Positions 10,101-20,885 of a stretch of DNA of 64,000 nt are shown here, in pieces. Every line of letters starts with the position of its first letter. Position 1 is the first letter of the stretch. This stretch comes from Eublepharis macularius (taxonomy: Eukaryota > Chordata > Lepidosauria > Squamata > Eublepharidae). Under the pieces are notes generated by a model. That model had not been told where the DNA came from, searched no databases, and was given only the letters and a program-made list of their open reading frames with translations. The DNA is taken from NCBI RefSeq assembly GCF_028583425.1, contig NC_072800.1:95759001-95823000 (forward strand), given 5' to 3'. A program made the position numbers and the translations under genes.

Positions 10101-12493
10101 TTGCCTCTGCAAGCGCAGCCGTGTCTGTGAAGTAGGCCCGAAAGAGGGTCTGGCCCCATTGACTCCGAGACATAAGGATAAGCCTGTTGCCCTGCTGGAT
10201 CAGACCGCTGGTCCATTTGCCCAGCACCTTCCTTCCAGCAGTGGCCAATCAGATCCCACCAGGAAATCTGCAAGCAGAGCCCACTGGCAGCAGCCCTCCC
10301 CCTCCCCCTCAAGTTCAAATGGCCAGGAAGAGAGCTATCCTCATAACTTGCTTGACCTGCTTTTGAAACTGTCTAAGCCAGCAGCCATCCCTTTTGAGGG
10401 GTCTGCTTCTAGGGGGATCGAGCAAGTCTCCGCAGCCGTGCCGGATTCACTTCGGGCCTGACCTGGTATTTTGGGTTCTCCTTTTCCCACAAGGTACTAC
10501 TGGTGGCTTGGTGGCACCTCAGCTCTGTGCCAAGTGGGTCATGTAGCAATCAAAGAGGTTAATTTGGGGCTTTGGTACAAATTACTTACATTCTGTTTTC
10601 TTGGGCAGATTCATGAGACAATCGAATCCATCAACCAGCTAAAGATACAGCGAGATTTCATGTTGAGCTTCTCCAAAGACCCGAAAGGATATATCCAAGA
10701 TCTTCTCCGATCTCAGAGTAGAGACCTGAAGGTAACATTTTCTTTGGCTTTTAGGGCTAATGTAAGGGAGAAGGCTGCATGGTTAACTAAATTCTCAGCA
10801 GTCATGTTACCAGGTAGCGTATCCCAGCTGACATCAGGCACTCGGTCAGGACTGGTTTCCCCCTCATACTACCTCTGGTCTGTGGTTTGGGTGCTCAGAG
10901 CAGAGAGGCGGCAGCTTTGGACACCACTTGTAGCAGCTGTGGGGACTTAGGCGCCCAAGTGCCTGTGCACGTCCTTCGTAGACACACTTTGTGAATTGTG
11001 GCCTTGCTGTGTGAAGGGGGAGAAATAGGAAAAGTGACCATTGCTATCCATTCATGGTTTAATATTATTGAAAACCAATCACTACACAATGGTATTGTAG
11101 CCCCTGGAAATTCAGGTTTGTAATTGACCAGAATACAGTTGTTGCTGGCATGAATGAGGTGGGATCTAGGGGTCTTAGTAGACCATACACTGACCATGAC
11201 CAGTTTCCTTCTGCCCTCCATGCATCTGACGAAGAGAACGTGATTCTCGAAAGCTTATGCTACAATAAAATTGGTTCATCTTAAAGGTGCTACTGGACTC
11301 TTTTTGATTTTGCTACCACAGACTAACACGGCTAACTCCTCTGGATCTATGACCGTGAGTCAGCAGTGTGATATAGTAGCTAGAAAGGCCAATGCGGTTT
11401 TGGGCTGCATCAACAGAAGCATGGTGTCCAGATCACGAGAAGTGATGGTATCGCTCTACTCTGCTCTGGTTAGACCTCACCTAGAGTGTTGTGTTCAGTT
11501 TTGGGCACCACAATTTAAGAAGGATATAAAGCTGGAACATGTCCAGAGGAGGGCAACGAAGATGGTGAGGGGTCTGGAGACTAAGTCCTGTGAGGAAAGG
11601 TTGAAGTAGCTCAGTATGTTTAGCTTGGAGAGGAGACGACTGAGAGGTGATACGATAACCATCTTCAAGTACTTGAAGGGCTGGATGGCGTGGAGTTGTT
11701 TTCCGCTGCCCGAGAAGGTCGGACCAGAACCAACGGGTTGAAACTAAATCAAAAGTGTTTTTGGCTAAACGTTAGGAACAGCTTCCTGACAGAGTATTCC
11801 CTCGGTGGGACAGGCTTCCTCGGGAGGTGGTGGGCTCTCCTTCTTTGAAGGTTTTTAAGCAGAGGCTAAATGGCCATCTGACAGCAATGCTGACTTTGTG
11901 AATCTGGGCAGATCATGAGAGAGAGGGCAGGAAGGGGGTTGCATCAGTGCCTAGTTCATGTGGCCCCTTCTTGAATGCCCAGGGTAAGGCCAGTCGCAAC
12001 CTTGGGGTCAGGTAGCAATTTTCCCCAGGCCAGTTTGGCTAGGGATCCTGATGGCGTTTTGCCATCTTCTGGGCATGGAGTTAGGGTCACTGTGTGTGTG
12101 GGGGGGGGAGGGGGTATTTGGGAATGTCCTGAATTTTTCAGGGGGTTGGACTCGGTGGCCCTGGAGGTCCCTTCTAGCCTTGGGATTCTATGATTCCTGG
12201 CTTTGTCGCCTATGTGCTGACTTCCCGCTGCATTGCAGGTAATGACGGACGTTGTTGGGAATCCCGAGGAAGAGCGGCGAGCGGATTTCTACCATGAGCC
12301 CTGGTCCCAAGAGGCTGTAAGCAGATACTTCTATTGTAAGGTAAGGCGCCAGAGGCAGGGCAGTGTGGGCCAGCTGGCTGCCGTGCCTCCCCCCACCCAT
12401 CTCCAAGTAAGCACGGCTGCTGCTCTCTCTATTTTTCAGATCCAGCAACGACGGCAAGAGCTGGAACAGTCGCTTGGGGTGCGCAACACATAA
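7014..12493 (+). CDS. SMARCD3: SMARCD3 (BAF60c), terminal six coding exons (5' part outside window)
   Basis: SMARCD proteins are core subunits of SWI/SNF (BAF/PBAF) complexes in the nucleus; they link transcription factors to the remodeller, and SMARCD3 is best known from heart and muscle development. Exons 7014-7175, 7809-7906, 9919-10054, 10609-10731, 12239-12340 and 12440-12493 join in frame to 224 residues and TAA, which should be roughly residues 260-483 of the 483-residue mammalian protein. Residues 1 to about 87 form the SWIB domain ([18 protein letters not shown]). The D3 paralogue is preferred over D1 and D2 by [33 protein letters not shown] and [18 protein letters not shown]. All introns have GT-AG borders. 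No break or frameshift was found, so the gene looks functional. The preceding exons are not in 1-7013. Confidence 0.96.
7809..7906 (+). CDS. SMARCD3: SMARCD3 exon: second half of SWIB domain
   Basis: It encodes [20 protein letters not shown] then [11 protein letters not shown], and ends two bases into a Ser codon. The acceptor is catttcag and the donor is cag|gtaagc. Length is 98 bases. Confidence 0.96.
8762..8868 (-). repeat. Short tail module, reverse copy (GGTGCCATTGGACTC type)
   Basis: The plus strand reads gagtccaatggcaccttaaa, ctataagctttttgcaggca and ccttcatcagg. This is the reverse form of a roughly 90-base module ('clicks' gaagaga - cgaaagcttatgc - aggtgctactggactc) found at least eight times in the window. 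At 32484 the forward form follows a Penelope-like GIY-YIG frame, so I take it as a Penelope-type 3' tail; that link is inference. Confidence 0.5.
8869..9918. other. SMARCD3 intron, no recognised feature
   Basis: No gene or complete repeat was recognised. Short open frames on both strands lack domain similarity and codon conservation that I can see. Confidence 0.4.
9919..10054 (+). CDS. SMARCD3: SMARCD3 exon ([18 protein letters not shown])
   Basis: The first base completes the split Ser codon, followed by 45 codons ending ITALDNK. The acceptor is cacacag and the donor is aag|gtgctc. [19 protein letters not shown] is almost invariant in the family, and [14 protein letters not shown] is typical of D3. 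Confidence 0.95.
10150..10330 (-). repeat. CR1-type 3' fragment, reverse orientation
   Basis: The phrase cctgctggatcagaccgctg is the reverse of the 'tggtctgatccagcagg' end of CR1-like copies, followed by a degraded 'cagtggccaatcagat' block. It lies in a SMARCD3 intron. Confidence 0.5.
10609..10731 (+). CDS. SMARCD3: SMARCD3 exon ([17 protein letters not shown])
   Basis: There are 41 codons in phase 0 from [10 protein letters not shown] to SQSRDLK. The acceptor is ttgggcag and the donor is aag|gtaaca. It is part of the conserved helical C-terminal region. Confidence 0.96.
11216..11345 (+). repeat. Short tail module, forward copy
   Basis: It contains tgcatctgacgaagagaacg, cgaaagcttatgctacaata and aaaggtgctactggactctt, and ends with agactaacacggctaactcc. 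It is nearly identical to 32483-32610. The CR1 fragment that follows starts exactly at its right end. Confidence 0.65.
11346..12194 (+). mobile_element. CR1 LINE, 5'-truncated (ORF2 3' end and 3' UTR)
   Basis: The open frame from 11346 encodes [40 protein letters not shown] and [16 protein letters not shown], the C-terminal part of CR1 ORF2. It then degenerates, but LPREVV-type and 'lkvFKqrL' positions remain recognisable to 11880. The 3' UTR ends with ggttggactcggtggccctg and gggattctatgattc. It is a dead copy in the SMARCD3 intron before 12239. Confidence 0.85.
12239..12340 (+). CDS. SMARCD3: SMARCD3 exon ([14 protein letters not shown])
   Basis: There are 34 codons in phase 0, ending [10 protein letters not shown]. 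The acceptor is cattgcag and the donor is aag|gtaagg. Upstream, the intron carries a CR1 3' end that stops only 45 bases before the acceptor. Confidence 0.96.
12440..12493 (+). CDS. SMARCD3: SMARCD3 last coding exon and stop
   Basis: Seventeen codons, [17 protein letters not shown], then TAA at 12491-12493. The acceptor is tttttcag. The length of the 3' UTR cannot be fixed from sequence alone. Confidence 0.95.
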   Translation: MQQRRQELEQSLGVRNT

Positions 12494-14812
12494 GCCGCTT
12501 GGAGCAGGATCTCCTGGGGGACACATCAGTGCTCCTTGGATCCCTGTTGCCTAGAAAATGGACCTGCTTCATGACTGGCCAGGGGGGCGCCACTGGCCGC
12601 TCGAGTCTCAGCGGCTCTAGGGTGGTTTTCCTCTCCGGAGCGTACTTCTCCTCAGACCATTCCAGGCCAGGAGGCAACGGGGGTTTCTACTCGCATTTCA
12701 CTCACTTCATTAGGAGAACAAGGCCTGCGTGCATACGCACACGCACACGCACACGCACGCACACACAACGCCCCTTTTGTCTTCATGTCATTCTGGGGAA
12801 GGGAATGGTACTAAGACAGGTTCCTGTGGGTGGGTCCCACTCTGCCTTCCCTGAATGCTCGGTGGGGCACTAGGAATCGCGTGACCAGGACACGGGCAAC
12901 TGGGTCTGTGAGGGCTGCAGAGACCTGGAATTGGGGGTGGGGGGGTGGGGGGAATACAGTAGCACGCTCAGTGTGGCACAGCTGACAGGACGGGTGGCGC
13001 TTGGAATGTGTGCCCTGGTCTCCCAGTCTTCTGGGCGGGGCTGCCCCTTGGTCACATCCCGGCCGCAGTGCGGCCCGCTTCTCTTTCCAAGGCCCGGCCC
13101 GGCATGGAGGCAGGACTTCCGGTGCCTTCCCCCTCAAAGCTGTGTTGAAAGAGGCTAGCCCTCGTTCACCCCCTGGCCAGCAAGAGGTAGGAGCTTTGAG
13201 GGACAGTTGTTGAGTACCACAGTGCTCTGCCCGGTGCCACAGAGAACCCAGTTTGGGCTGAGAATGCCAGGGAGTTTTTCTGGCTGCCAAAATGTGTAGC
13301 CTGCGTGCTTAGCAAGAAGCCCCCCAGCTGGACTGTACCCCTGAGCTGCTCCTTGCTGTGCTGCAGGATCAGCCTTTCCGCCCAGGCCAGGAGAGAGGAT
13401 TGAAAACGGAGCGGCATTTGGAATACTTCCCATTGCCCCTCTCTCCTGCTGTGCCCCTCCATTCCGGCTGACTTGGGGCTGACGGAGCCCTCGATTGGGT
13501 CTGCCGATGAGCCTTCTGGGATGCTAAGCTCCGGGTCCTTGCGGTCTGCTCACAGGACAGCCAAATCAGCCTCCCCCGACCACAAGTCTCTCTGCTGTGA
13601 GCTGAGCCATGCTGTGGAGCACGGCTGCTCCTCTCTTGCCTTGCAGTTAAGTTGAGCCAAAGGGGATTTGAGCGGTTTGAGCATCAGGAGAGGAAATGCC
13701 GAGCTTCTCATGGTGGAGCTCCCCCCCCCCCCCCCGGCAGCTGGGACGAAGTCGTAGCAAAACGAAGGGCAGGCGCCTGGCCTGGCACTAGCTATGGGCC
13801 CCACCTCTGCCCTAGTGCCATTTGTAGTGGGCCAGGAGGGCGGGGGAGGGAGTAAGAAATGCAGGCCTGTTGGTGGTTATGGGGGCTGTTTTGCAGCCTG
13901 GACATGAGCAGAACATTGGCCCAGCCCTCCCTTAAGGAAAAGCCTCCCTGGAATGCGGTACTCCCCCCCCCCCCGCCACCTTTCACTCCTCAGCGCTTGG
14001 GTGTTGCTTTCAGCATGGAAGGGAGGGAACATGCATGGGCTGCCTGACCTCTGCTTCCACATCCATTGGGTGCCCGGTCATTGGCAAGCGTGCCGTTCAG
14101 CAGGCCAGCCCCTCTTTGTCTTCCTCAGGCCATGATCCGAGGACTGCAGGCGGCCCGTTGAAGGTTTGCCAATAGGGGGGTGGGGGGATAATGACAGAAG
14201 GAGGGAGGACTGGATAGATGTTAGGTTGCCTCCCTGCAGAAGACCATGCTGATGGTGCAGAGGGGAGAGGAATGGCCCAGTGGAGGGAATACGTTCGGAC
14301 ATCCACCCCCCACCCACCCGCCCCCCTGCCGCATCACTGAAGACGCCTCTTGCTACTGGTCCAGGCTCGGCAGGGGCACGCTGAGGCTGGCAGAGGGGCT
14401 GCCCCTTCCTGAAGGATGCAGGGGAAGCAATAATGGCCTTCCTCTTCACAGCCTGAGGAAGGGCTGGAATAATAGCAGCGCAGTGGGTGGGACCCAGGGG
14501 AGGACCCCACAGAAGGAGTTGGCCGAGTGGATCTTTCGCCAGGGGGCCCTTCGTCCTGAGGCTCCTGTCTGAGTATCAGGAGGGCCTTGTGAGCAAACAG
14601 TACCACAGGGTGGAGTATTGCGAGAATGGGCAGGAATCAGGGAAAGACCCTTCGTCCCTTCGTGGGCTTCTGTGAATTTTTCTGTGGGATCCAACTCAAG
14701 GTCTGAGTTTATTTTGTCACCTCTCATCCCCAAAGCAGAGGATGGCGCTTGTGTGGAAATTCAGTCTGCGTTCACCATGTTGTTGATTAAGAATTTGCTG
14801 CTCCTTTTACCT
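12494..14812. other. SMARCD3 3' flank, likely 3' UTR then intergenic; no gene recognised
   Basis: The first part must include the SMARCD3 3' UTR, but no AATAAA occurs close to the stop. A (CACACG)n tract lies near 12737-12766. Poly-C runs occur near 13721 and 13965. Open frames on both strands are short and unconvincing. Confidence 0.4.
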
Positions 14813-14890
14813 GGAGATGCCGTGCATCGAACCTGGGATCTTCTGCATGCCAGGCGGATGCTCTTCCACTGTGCCATTGCCCAGCCCGTC
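14813..14890 (-). repeat. tRNA-derived SINE fragment (tRNA-Ala-like head), reverse
   Basis: The minus strand reads as a degraded tRNA: a block like 'agcatccgcctggcatgcag' followed by 'ccaggttcgatgcacgg'. The TGC anticodon region and B-box-like segment suggest a tRNA-Ala ancestor. The acceptor stem is not kept, so this is not a tRNA gene. Confidence 0.45.
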
Positions 14891-15452
14891 GGTTCTGCCT
14901 GTAAACAGTTGGAGAGAAAATACCACCAGGGAGCAACCATGTGATGAAAGTTGGAGTTTGAAAAGGTGTTTGAGGGCTGCCAATATGTTCCCTGGACAGG
15001 GCATCGATGAAAGAGAATGCGGAATTAAAGGCTGTAGAGGAGCAGTCGGTCCTTGAAGTGCTATTGGCTCTCGTAGCGCAGTCTTATCTCTCAGAGTTGC
15101 TGGTTGGCTGCAGTACAGCCCATTGTGTGTGTGTGTGTGTGTGTAAGTGTAGCAAAGCGTAAATGGCAGAATGTGGGGTGCTCTTTAGATTCCCAGAAAA
15201 ATGGCCGAGCACGTACCTGGATACTGGCCTGTCCAAAATCATGCCCAGTGCCAGATCTCTCTGCAGCAGTTCCTCCAGTTTGCCAACACGGGTTCATTAG
15301 AGGCAATGAATAGCACAGAGAGGTTATGCTGCAGCAAGCCCCACTTAACGCGCTCCTCCTGTGAATGGTGGCCTCAGGATAATGCAGTCATCTAGTAGAT
15401 GCAGATAAATAGATATGCAGACCAAGCAGGAGTCTAGACGGGACCCCACTGT

Positions 15453-15722
15453 GAGCCAAAACACACGTTAAGAAATACCTAGGTTCAGCACGTGTTCTCT
15501 TACCTCAAGGTTTGCCGGGATCTGTAGGCGTCCTGGAAGCTTAAAGTTTAGCATTTACAGAGCAGCAGGAAGGGGAAGGGAAATACAGGCGCCTGTATTT
15601 CCCTCCCTGCTGCTCTGTAAATGCTAAACTTTAAGCTTCCAGGATGCCTACAGATCCCGGCAAACCTTGAGGTAAGAGAGCACGTGCTGAACCTAGGTAT
15701 TTCTTAACGTGTGTTTTGGCTC
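15453..15722. mobile_element. Palindromic MITE-like hairpin
   Basis: Two arms of about 133 bases are nearly perfect inverted repeats: gagccaaaacacacgttaag at the left end and its reverse complement at the right end. They meet in the perfect palindrome aaatacaggcgcctgtattt centred at 15590/15591. Differences between arms are few (such as gtgttc/gtgctc and a short indel near the centre). TGT flanks both ends, which may be a 3-bp target-site duplication but may also be chance. No coding capacity. Confidence 0.75.
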
Positions 15723-16269
15723 TGTATTTCTGAAGCTGCACATGTAAGAAAACAAAGGTTGTAGCTAATACATGCACACTAATCTTTGCTACATCTGCAC
15801 TTTTTTGCAAAGCTTGGAGGAGAGGAGGAGACTTCCACCCTCAAGCAAAGTGTCTCTGCTGTGATTGGTTGTGCAGTGGTAGCCTCCCAAAAGATTGCTG
15901 GGGACAAACATGAGTCTTGAATGTGTGGAGAGTCAGTTAGCTGGGAAGGGAAACTGCAGTGGGAAAGTAGCAAGCTAGGAAGGAGTTGGGCTGCTCCCTA
16001 TTCTCCAAACATCTGCCCACTAAAAGCTGTTCTTCCTTCAGGTGAGGGTCTGCTTATTTACGCATAGCTTGGCCCTGAGGCTGAGTGGGGAGCGGTGGCC
16101 TGCCACCCCGTCTTCCTTCTCCCCCTCTTGCCAAAGCAAGTCTTCTGGTCTTCCTGGAAGGCAAGGCGACGACGTGAAGAGCCTTGGTCCACCAGGGTCA
16201 GAGTTGCCTCTCCGACTAGCAGTAGCTCTCTGGCGTCTGAGGCAGAGGTCTTTCATGCCACCGATTCCC

Positions 16270-16365
16270 TTATCCTTTTAGCTGGAGATGCGGCTGCCAG
16301 GGGTGGAACGGGGGGCCTTCTGTGTGCCAAGCGGGTGTTCTTCCGGTGAGCCACAGCTCTTCCCC
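16270..16365 (-). repeat. tRNA-derived SINE fragment, reverse
   Basis: It resembles 14813-14890: 'agctggagatgcggctgcca', 'ggccttctgtgtgccaagcg' and 'ggtgttcttccggtgagcca' form a degraded reversed tRNA-like head. Confidence 0.4.
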
Positions 16366-16930
16366 AAGGTGCACAGAGAGCAGCACGCAGACCACCAGCA
16401 TCCCCTTGCATGGGCAAGAAACACAAAGAGGCTCTATGATCTGCTGCGGCAGGAGATTTCCCCAGGACTGCTGCAGAGGCAGACAGCCAAGAGGCCTGGC
16501 AAAGGTGACGGGAGTGTGGCTGGGAGGGGTGACGAGAGGAACGTTAGTCCCTTCCTCTCGCCTCCCTATCAACAAGTAGCTCTGTCAACCACGCAAGCAT
16601 CCATCCACATGTGTGAATGTCTTCAGTACGCTAGATGTGCTGCCAGTTCTGTGTGAGGGCACAGGTAGGTTTCTCCAGCAAATGGCCTCCCTGCAACAGG
16701 CTGGAGTTTGGGAGGGGCTGAGTCATTCCCTTAGAAGTTGTTCTCCGTTTGCAATGACTCTGTCGTCTCCAGGTTTGTGTGTCCGTTTTATCCCATGTCC
16801 TTCTGTAGGCCACTGGGCCAAGCCTCTCTTGAGCCTGTGTGGAAGGGGCAGGAGGCAAGAAAGGGAGGGAGGCTCAAGGGCCATGTCTTTGTTGTCCAGT
16901 GCGGCGTGATTTGTAGGAAAGCTTTTAAAC

Positions 16931-16936
16931 AATAAA
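16931..16936 (+). promoter_or_regulatory. Candidate polyadenylation signal AATAAA
   Basis: AATAAA is followed within 30 bases by a T/G-rich stretch (ttgttcctttgtatccgttg), a plausible cleavage context. It is 4.4 kb from the SMARCD3 stop. Ownership by SMARCD3 would imply a long 3' UTR and is only a guess. Confidence 0.3.
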
Positions 16937-17295
16937 TACTTTGTTCCTTTGTATCCGTTGCACCTTTTTGGGCTACTGGACCACTGGCAAAATTGCTGCC
17001 AGGCTTCACCTTGGCCAACCGCAAGGAGTGGCGCCCATGACCGCCACAGCCTCAAAACCAACAACATCTAGCGAGGATGCCTCCAAAGACTGGTTTTGGC
17101 CTCTTTTTCCCAATTCTGTCATTTCCTGCTGAGGGTGGTCCCGGAGGGCTAGAACTCTTTGCTTCATATACAAATAGCACAAAATGTATTAAAGGCAGAC
17201 AAATTGGCACTCAGTAATGAGAACTAGCACCACTCCACCATGTAGACTGGGAATTCCCTCTGGGAATTGTTTGGAGGAACAGCATGTTAATTGGG

Positions 17296-17462
17296 GCTTA
17301 AACTAGAAGACCTTGGTTAGTAATTGGATGGGAGACCTCCAAGGAAGACCAGCGTGGCAGAGGCAGGCAATGGCAAATCACCTCTGTTAATCTCTTGCCA
17401 TGAAAACCCCACCAGGGGTCACCATAAGCCAGCTATGACCTGAGGGCACTCACCACCAAACT
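17296..17462 (+). repeat. 5S-rRNA-derived SINE, 5'-truncated
   Basis: It contains ccttggttagtaattggatg and gggagacctcc, the C-box part of 5S rRNA, followed by the shared SINE body ggcaggcaatggcaaatcac and gccatgaaaaccccaccagg. The same body follows the more complete 5S head at 38712-38905. Confidence 0.75.
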
Positions 17463-18013
17463 CGAAGGATCCATCCTGTCTGTTTCACTCTTCATGTGAT
17501 TTGGTGCCTCGCCATAAAGGAGATGCCTTCTGGTGCCGGTCCAGGAGGCCCTCGCTGTCATGGAAGTGTGCAGGGACCAACAGGTGTACCAATAGATTCC
17601 CCCCAATCCCCCCCTCCCTGCTTGGCCATTTGGCAAGGAAGTCGTGTTTTGGTGGGGCTTGGTGGGAGTAGTCACCTAGTCTGTGGGATGAATTGCAGTC
17701 GAGCGCCTGAATCCCATCAGTAATGAGAGAGCAGCCACTGCCCCAAAATCAGGGGCTAGGACCCAAAGGGGTGGCAAGGTTTTGAGCTCAAAAGACTTTC
17801 TAAATCAGTCACACAAACCCTTTACTCCTCCTCTCTCTCTCTGGGAACCACAATGACAGCAGCTGCACGTCTGGGGCCCTGGGCAGAATCTGGCCCGGCA
17901 TCATCTCAGGCTGTAAGATAGTGCTGAGAGGAAGCAAGACTTGATAGCCATTGAATGCCAGTAGCCTCTCCTTTCGTTCAGGGGTTCTCAACTGGTGATA
18001 TATATGTATGTAT

Positions 18014-18228
18014 GTCACCCATAGGAAGTAGAGTTGGCAGGCTACGGCATGTCATGCTTGGAGGTGGACGTGGGGATTGGGGGAGAGTGATTTTATAGTA
18101 ATTATTTGACCTCTGTGCCCTATCTAGATTAATGCTGATATACTATAAAATCGCTCTCCCCCAATCCCCACGTCCACCCGCAAGCATGACATGGCCGTAT
18201 CCTGCCAACCCTACTTCCTATGGGTGAC
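18014..18228. mobile_element. Palindromic MITE-like hairpin
   Basis: Left end gtcacccataggaagtagag and right end ctacttcctatgggtgac are inverted repeats. Arms run inward for about 85 bases (tcatgcttg, ggtggacgtggggattgggg, gagtgattttatagta) to a short A/T-rich loop. No transposase. Its superfamily is not clear. Confidence 0.75.
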
Positions 18229-19912
18229 TTCCTATCTGTGACCTTCCAGAATGCTAGTGGTATCCTTGGACACTGTTTATCCCAATTGCTACCCCATGTC
18301 TCTTGCCCACCAGCAGTGTCTTTAATGTTCCACTTCCAGGTGGTCCTGCCTGCCACAGATTATCACTTGTGCGTCTGCCCTTCCCCTATGCATTGCACAG
18401 TTTTAACAGCAAAAAGTATACTCAAGGGTTGGCATTATTACCATTTTCAGCTACTAATGAAATATTTATTTTTGTTGCATTGTTTTAAAGCCATAGCAAT
18501 AAAAGGTACTCCCAACAACACCACTGCAGTTTTTATCTCCTTAAAACTTACCATAAATGATAAATATAACAGAATGCCTCTAAAGGTATAAATGTCACTC
18601 TCAGAAAAAGGGGATTTCTTTGTTTCTTCGTATGATGGTGGGACCCAAGTGCCTTGATAGGGTGGTTGGTAGGGTGTGGAAGGAGGGGAACCACCGCTTT
18701 AGAGAATGTTGCGGGCCTCGGATTTTGCTTAACACCCTGCTGATCTGAGTCCAGGCTTCTGCCCCCCCCCCGCGCCCGGTCCTCATTAGGGGCAGCCTGT
18801 AGCTTGTTCAGGGAAATTTGGCCATTGATTCATGTCAAGAATTTTATCTATTCAGATATTTTATACTCTGCTTTTCTCCCCTGTGGGGATCCAAAGAAGC
18901 ACCCAGCATTTTATCCTCTCAATAACACCACCCCCGCCCCCCTGCCGAAGTGGATGAGGCTGAGGAAGAGCAACTGCCCTGTGGCCGCCCAGCAAGTCCC
19001 CCTGCTAGAGCAGATTCCAACGTGCCGGACCCCAGGGCCGCCCAGGCCAGACGTCTTTCTCCGATCCTCAGCAGGGCTGTTTCGGGCTGGCCAGGGTTAA
19101 GCTGGGGCCTGGAGCCGAGATGTTTGGCTTTCATTCCCCCACCTCCAAACTAGCTTTCATTAATTAGCTGCTTTTCACGTCCCTCTCCATTGAGCTAACC
19201 TTATCTCAGTTTGAGACTTCTGTAACATAGTCCATAGTCATAAAGGGAAACTCAACACTCCTAAAATCCCCCCTCTGCCACGGAAACATGCCTCCCCCCA
19301 AACACGGCAGGTGACAATGGATGAAGTCAATGTATTCTGTTCATGCTCTGAGACCCCCCCCCTGCACTTTTCATTATTTCACAAGACTAACAACTCCGAG
19401 AGAGGAACTGTGTTGCTCTTGATAGGAACTATGCTGTGCCCCAATCTTCTCTGTCTGCCCTTTAAGCTTGTTGTCTGAAAATCGGATATGGTTATTTAGT
19501 AATAAAATAAAGGCACTTCAGACATGTTCTGAGAAATTCTAAAAAGTCTTACTTTTTGTAAGTAGAGGTACTATGGCTTATGTACTTAAGACAAGCCCTC
19601 TTTTTAAAAACTGTTGTCTTGGAGTGCATCTGGTTTTGGTGAACCAGTGATGGCAGGTGTGACATTTTTGTACACATAGCACTTTCGGCTTATTACTGAA
19701 CAATTCCAAAGCTTATGTAGTGACTCTTTTTTCAAATTATGCCTTGCCATGTCAAAGTCCTAGATTGGGTATCCTCCTCATTGGTACATTGAGCTAGTGG
19801 ATTGGAGGGAAAAGGGTATACAGGACAATCGTTTTTCTGAACTCCCTGCCCAGATGCCCCTGAGAGTTTAGATAGTAAAATTTGTGTGTCATCCTGCTGC
19901 TGCCTGTCTGGT
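18229..19912. other. Intergenic, no recognised gene
   Basis: A/T-rich sequence with short C-runs (18763, 18935, 19354). No domain-bearing frame was recognised on either strand. Confidence 0.4.
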
Positions 19913-19915
19913 GCC

Positions 19916-20017
19916 CATTCATTCATTCATTCATTCATTCATTCATTCATTCATTCATTCATTCATTCATTCATTCACTCAGTCAGTCAGTCAGTCAGTC
20001 AGTCAGTCAGTCAGTCA
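19916..20017. repeat. Compound microsatellite (CATT)n-(CAGT)n
   Basis: About 15 CATT units run into about ten CAGT units with one transition base change between the two motifs. It produces a meaningless repetitive open frame (HSFIHSF... then SVSQSVSQ). Confidence 0.95.
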
Positions 20018-20334
20018 TAGTCCACCTTTCTCGCTGAGTCTTGAGGCAGATTACACAGTGTGGGCCAGTAGACATTTCAATAAAAATATACATGCAAGTT
20101 TGCAAAGATTTAAACCAATAGAAATCCAATACAGAGTTCAAGAAACACTGAAGCAGAGCACAAGCAATTCTAAGACTGACAGATTAAACCTTATAGGCAC
20201 TAACCTGTAAGATCAAAGCCTTAAAGTACTTAAAGTAGCAGTAGTAATGTCTATAGTCACTCCCTGAGCCTGCTGAAGCAATTCTTTGAGACGGCTTCTT
20301 TAATATACCGCTCTCCTATCTGAGTATAGAAGAA

Positions 20335-20885
20335 AGGTTAAACTTACCAAGAAAGGTTAAAGTGCTTGGGGCTCTTTAGCTTGGAGAAACACGACTGAGG
20401 GGTGACATGAGAGGTTTACAAGATTATGCATGGGATAGAGAAGGTAGAGAAAGTATTTTTCTCCCTTTCTCACAATACAAGAACTCGTGGGCACTCAATG
20501 AAATTGCTGAGCAGTCATGTTAGAACAGATAAAAGGAAGTACATCTTTACCCAAAGAGTGATTAACACATGGAATTCACTGCCACAGGAGGTGGTAGCAG
20601 CTTCAAGCATATACAGCTTCAAGAGGGGATTGGATAAACATACAGAGCAGAGGTCCATCAGTGGCTATTAGCCATACAAGGTATAGCTGGAACTCTCTGC
20701 CTAGGGCAGTGATGCTTTGTATTCTTGGTGTTTGGGGGGCAATTAGTGGGAGGGCTTCTAGTGTCCCTTCCCCACTGGCAGACCTCCTGAGGACACCTGG
20801 TTTTTTGGCCACCGTGTGACACAGAGTGTTGGACTGTAGGGGCCACTGGCCTGATCCAACATGGCTTCTCTTATGTTCCTATGAG
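20335..20885 (+). mobile_element. CR1 LINE, 5'-truncated
   Basis: Degraded ORF2 3' end: TDKRKYIFTQRVINTWNSLP, then QEVVAASSIYSFKRGLDK. The 3' UTR ends in ctggcctgatccaacatggc and ttcttatgttcctatg, the classic CR1-like terminus. Confidence 0.8.

Noticed and set aside
7014..12493. SMARCD1 or SMARCD2 instead of SMARCD3
   Set aside because: Several stretches ([43 protein letters not shown]) agree with D3 and differ from D1 and D2.
14813..14890. tRNA gene
   Set aside because: Only a degraded tRNA-like head is present, with mismatched stems; it fits a SINE fragment.
19884..20210. Repetitive ORF with FIHS and SVSQ units as a protein-coding gene
   Set aside because: It is a translation of the (CATT)n-(CAGT)n microsatellite.
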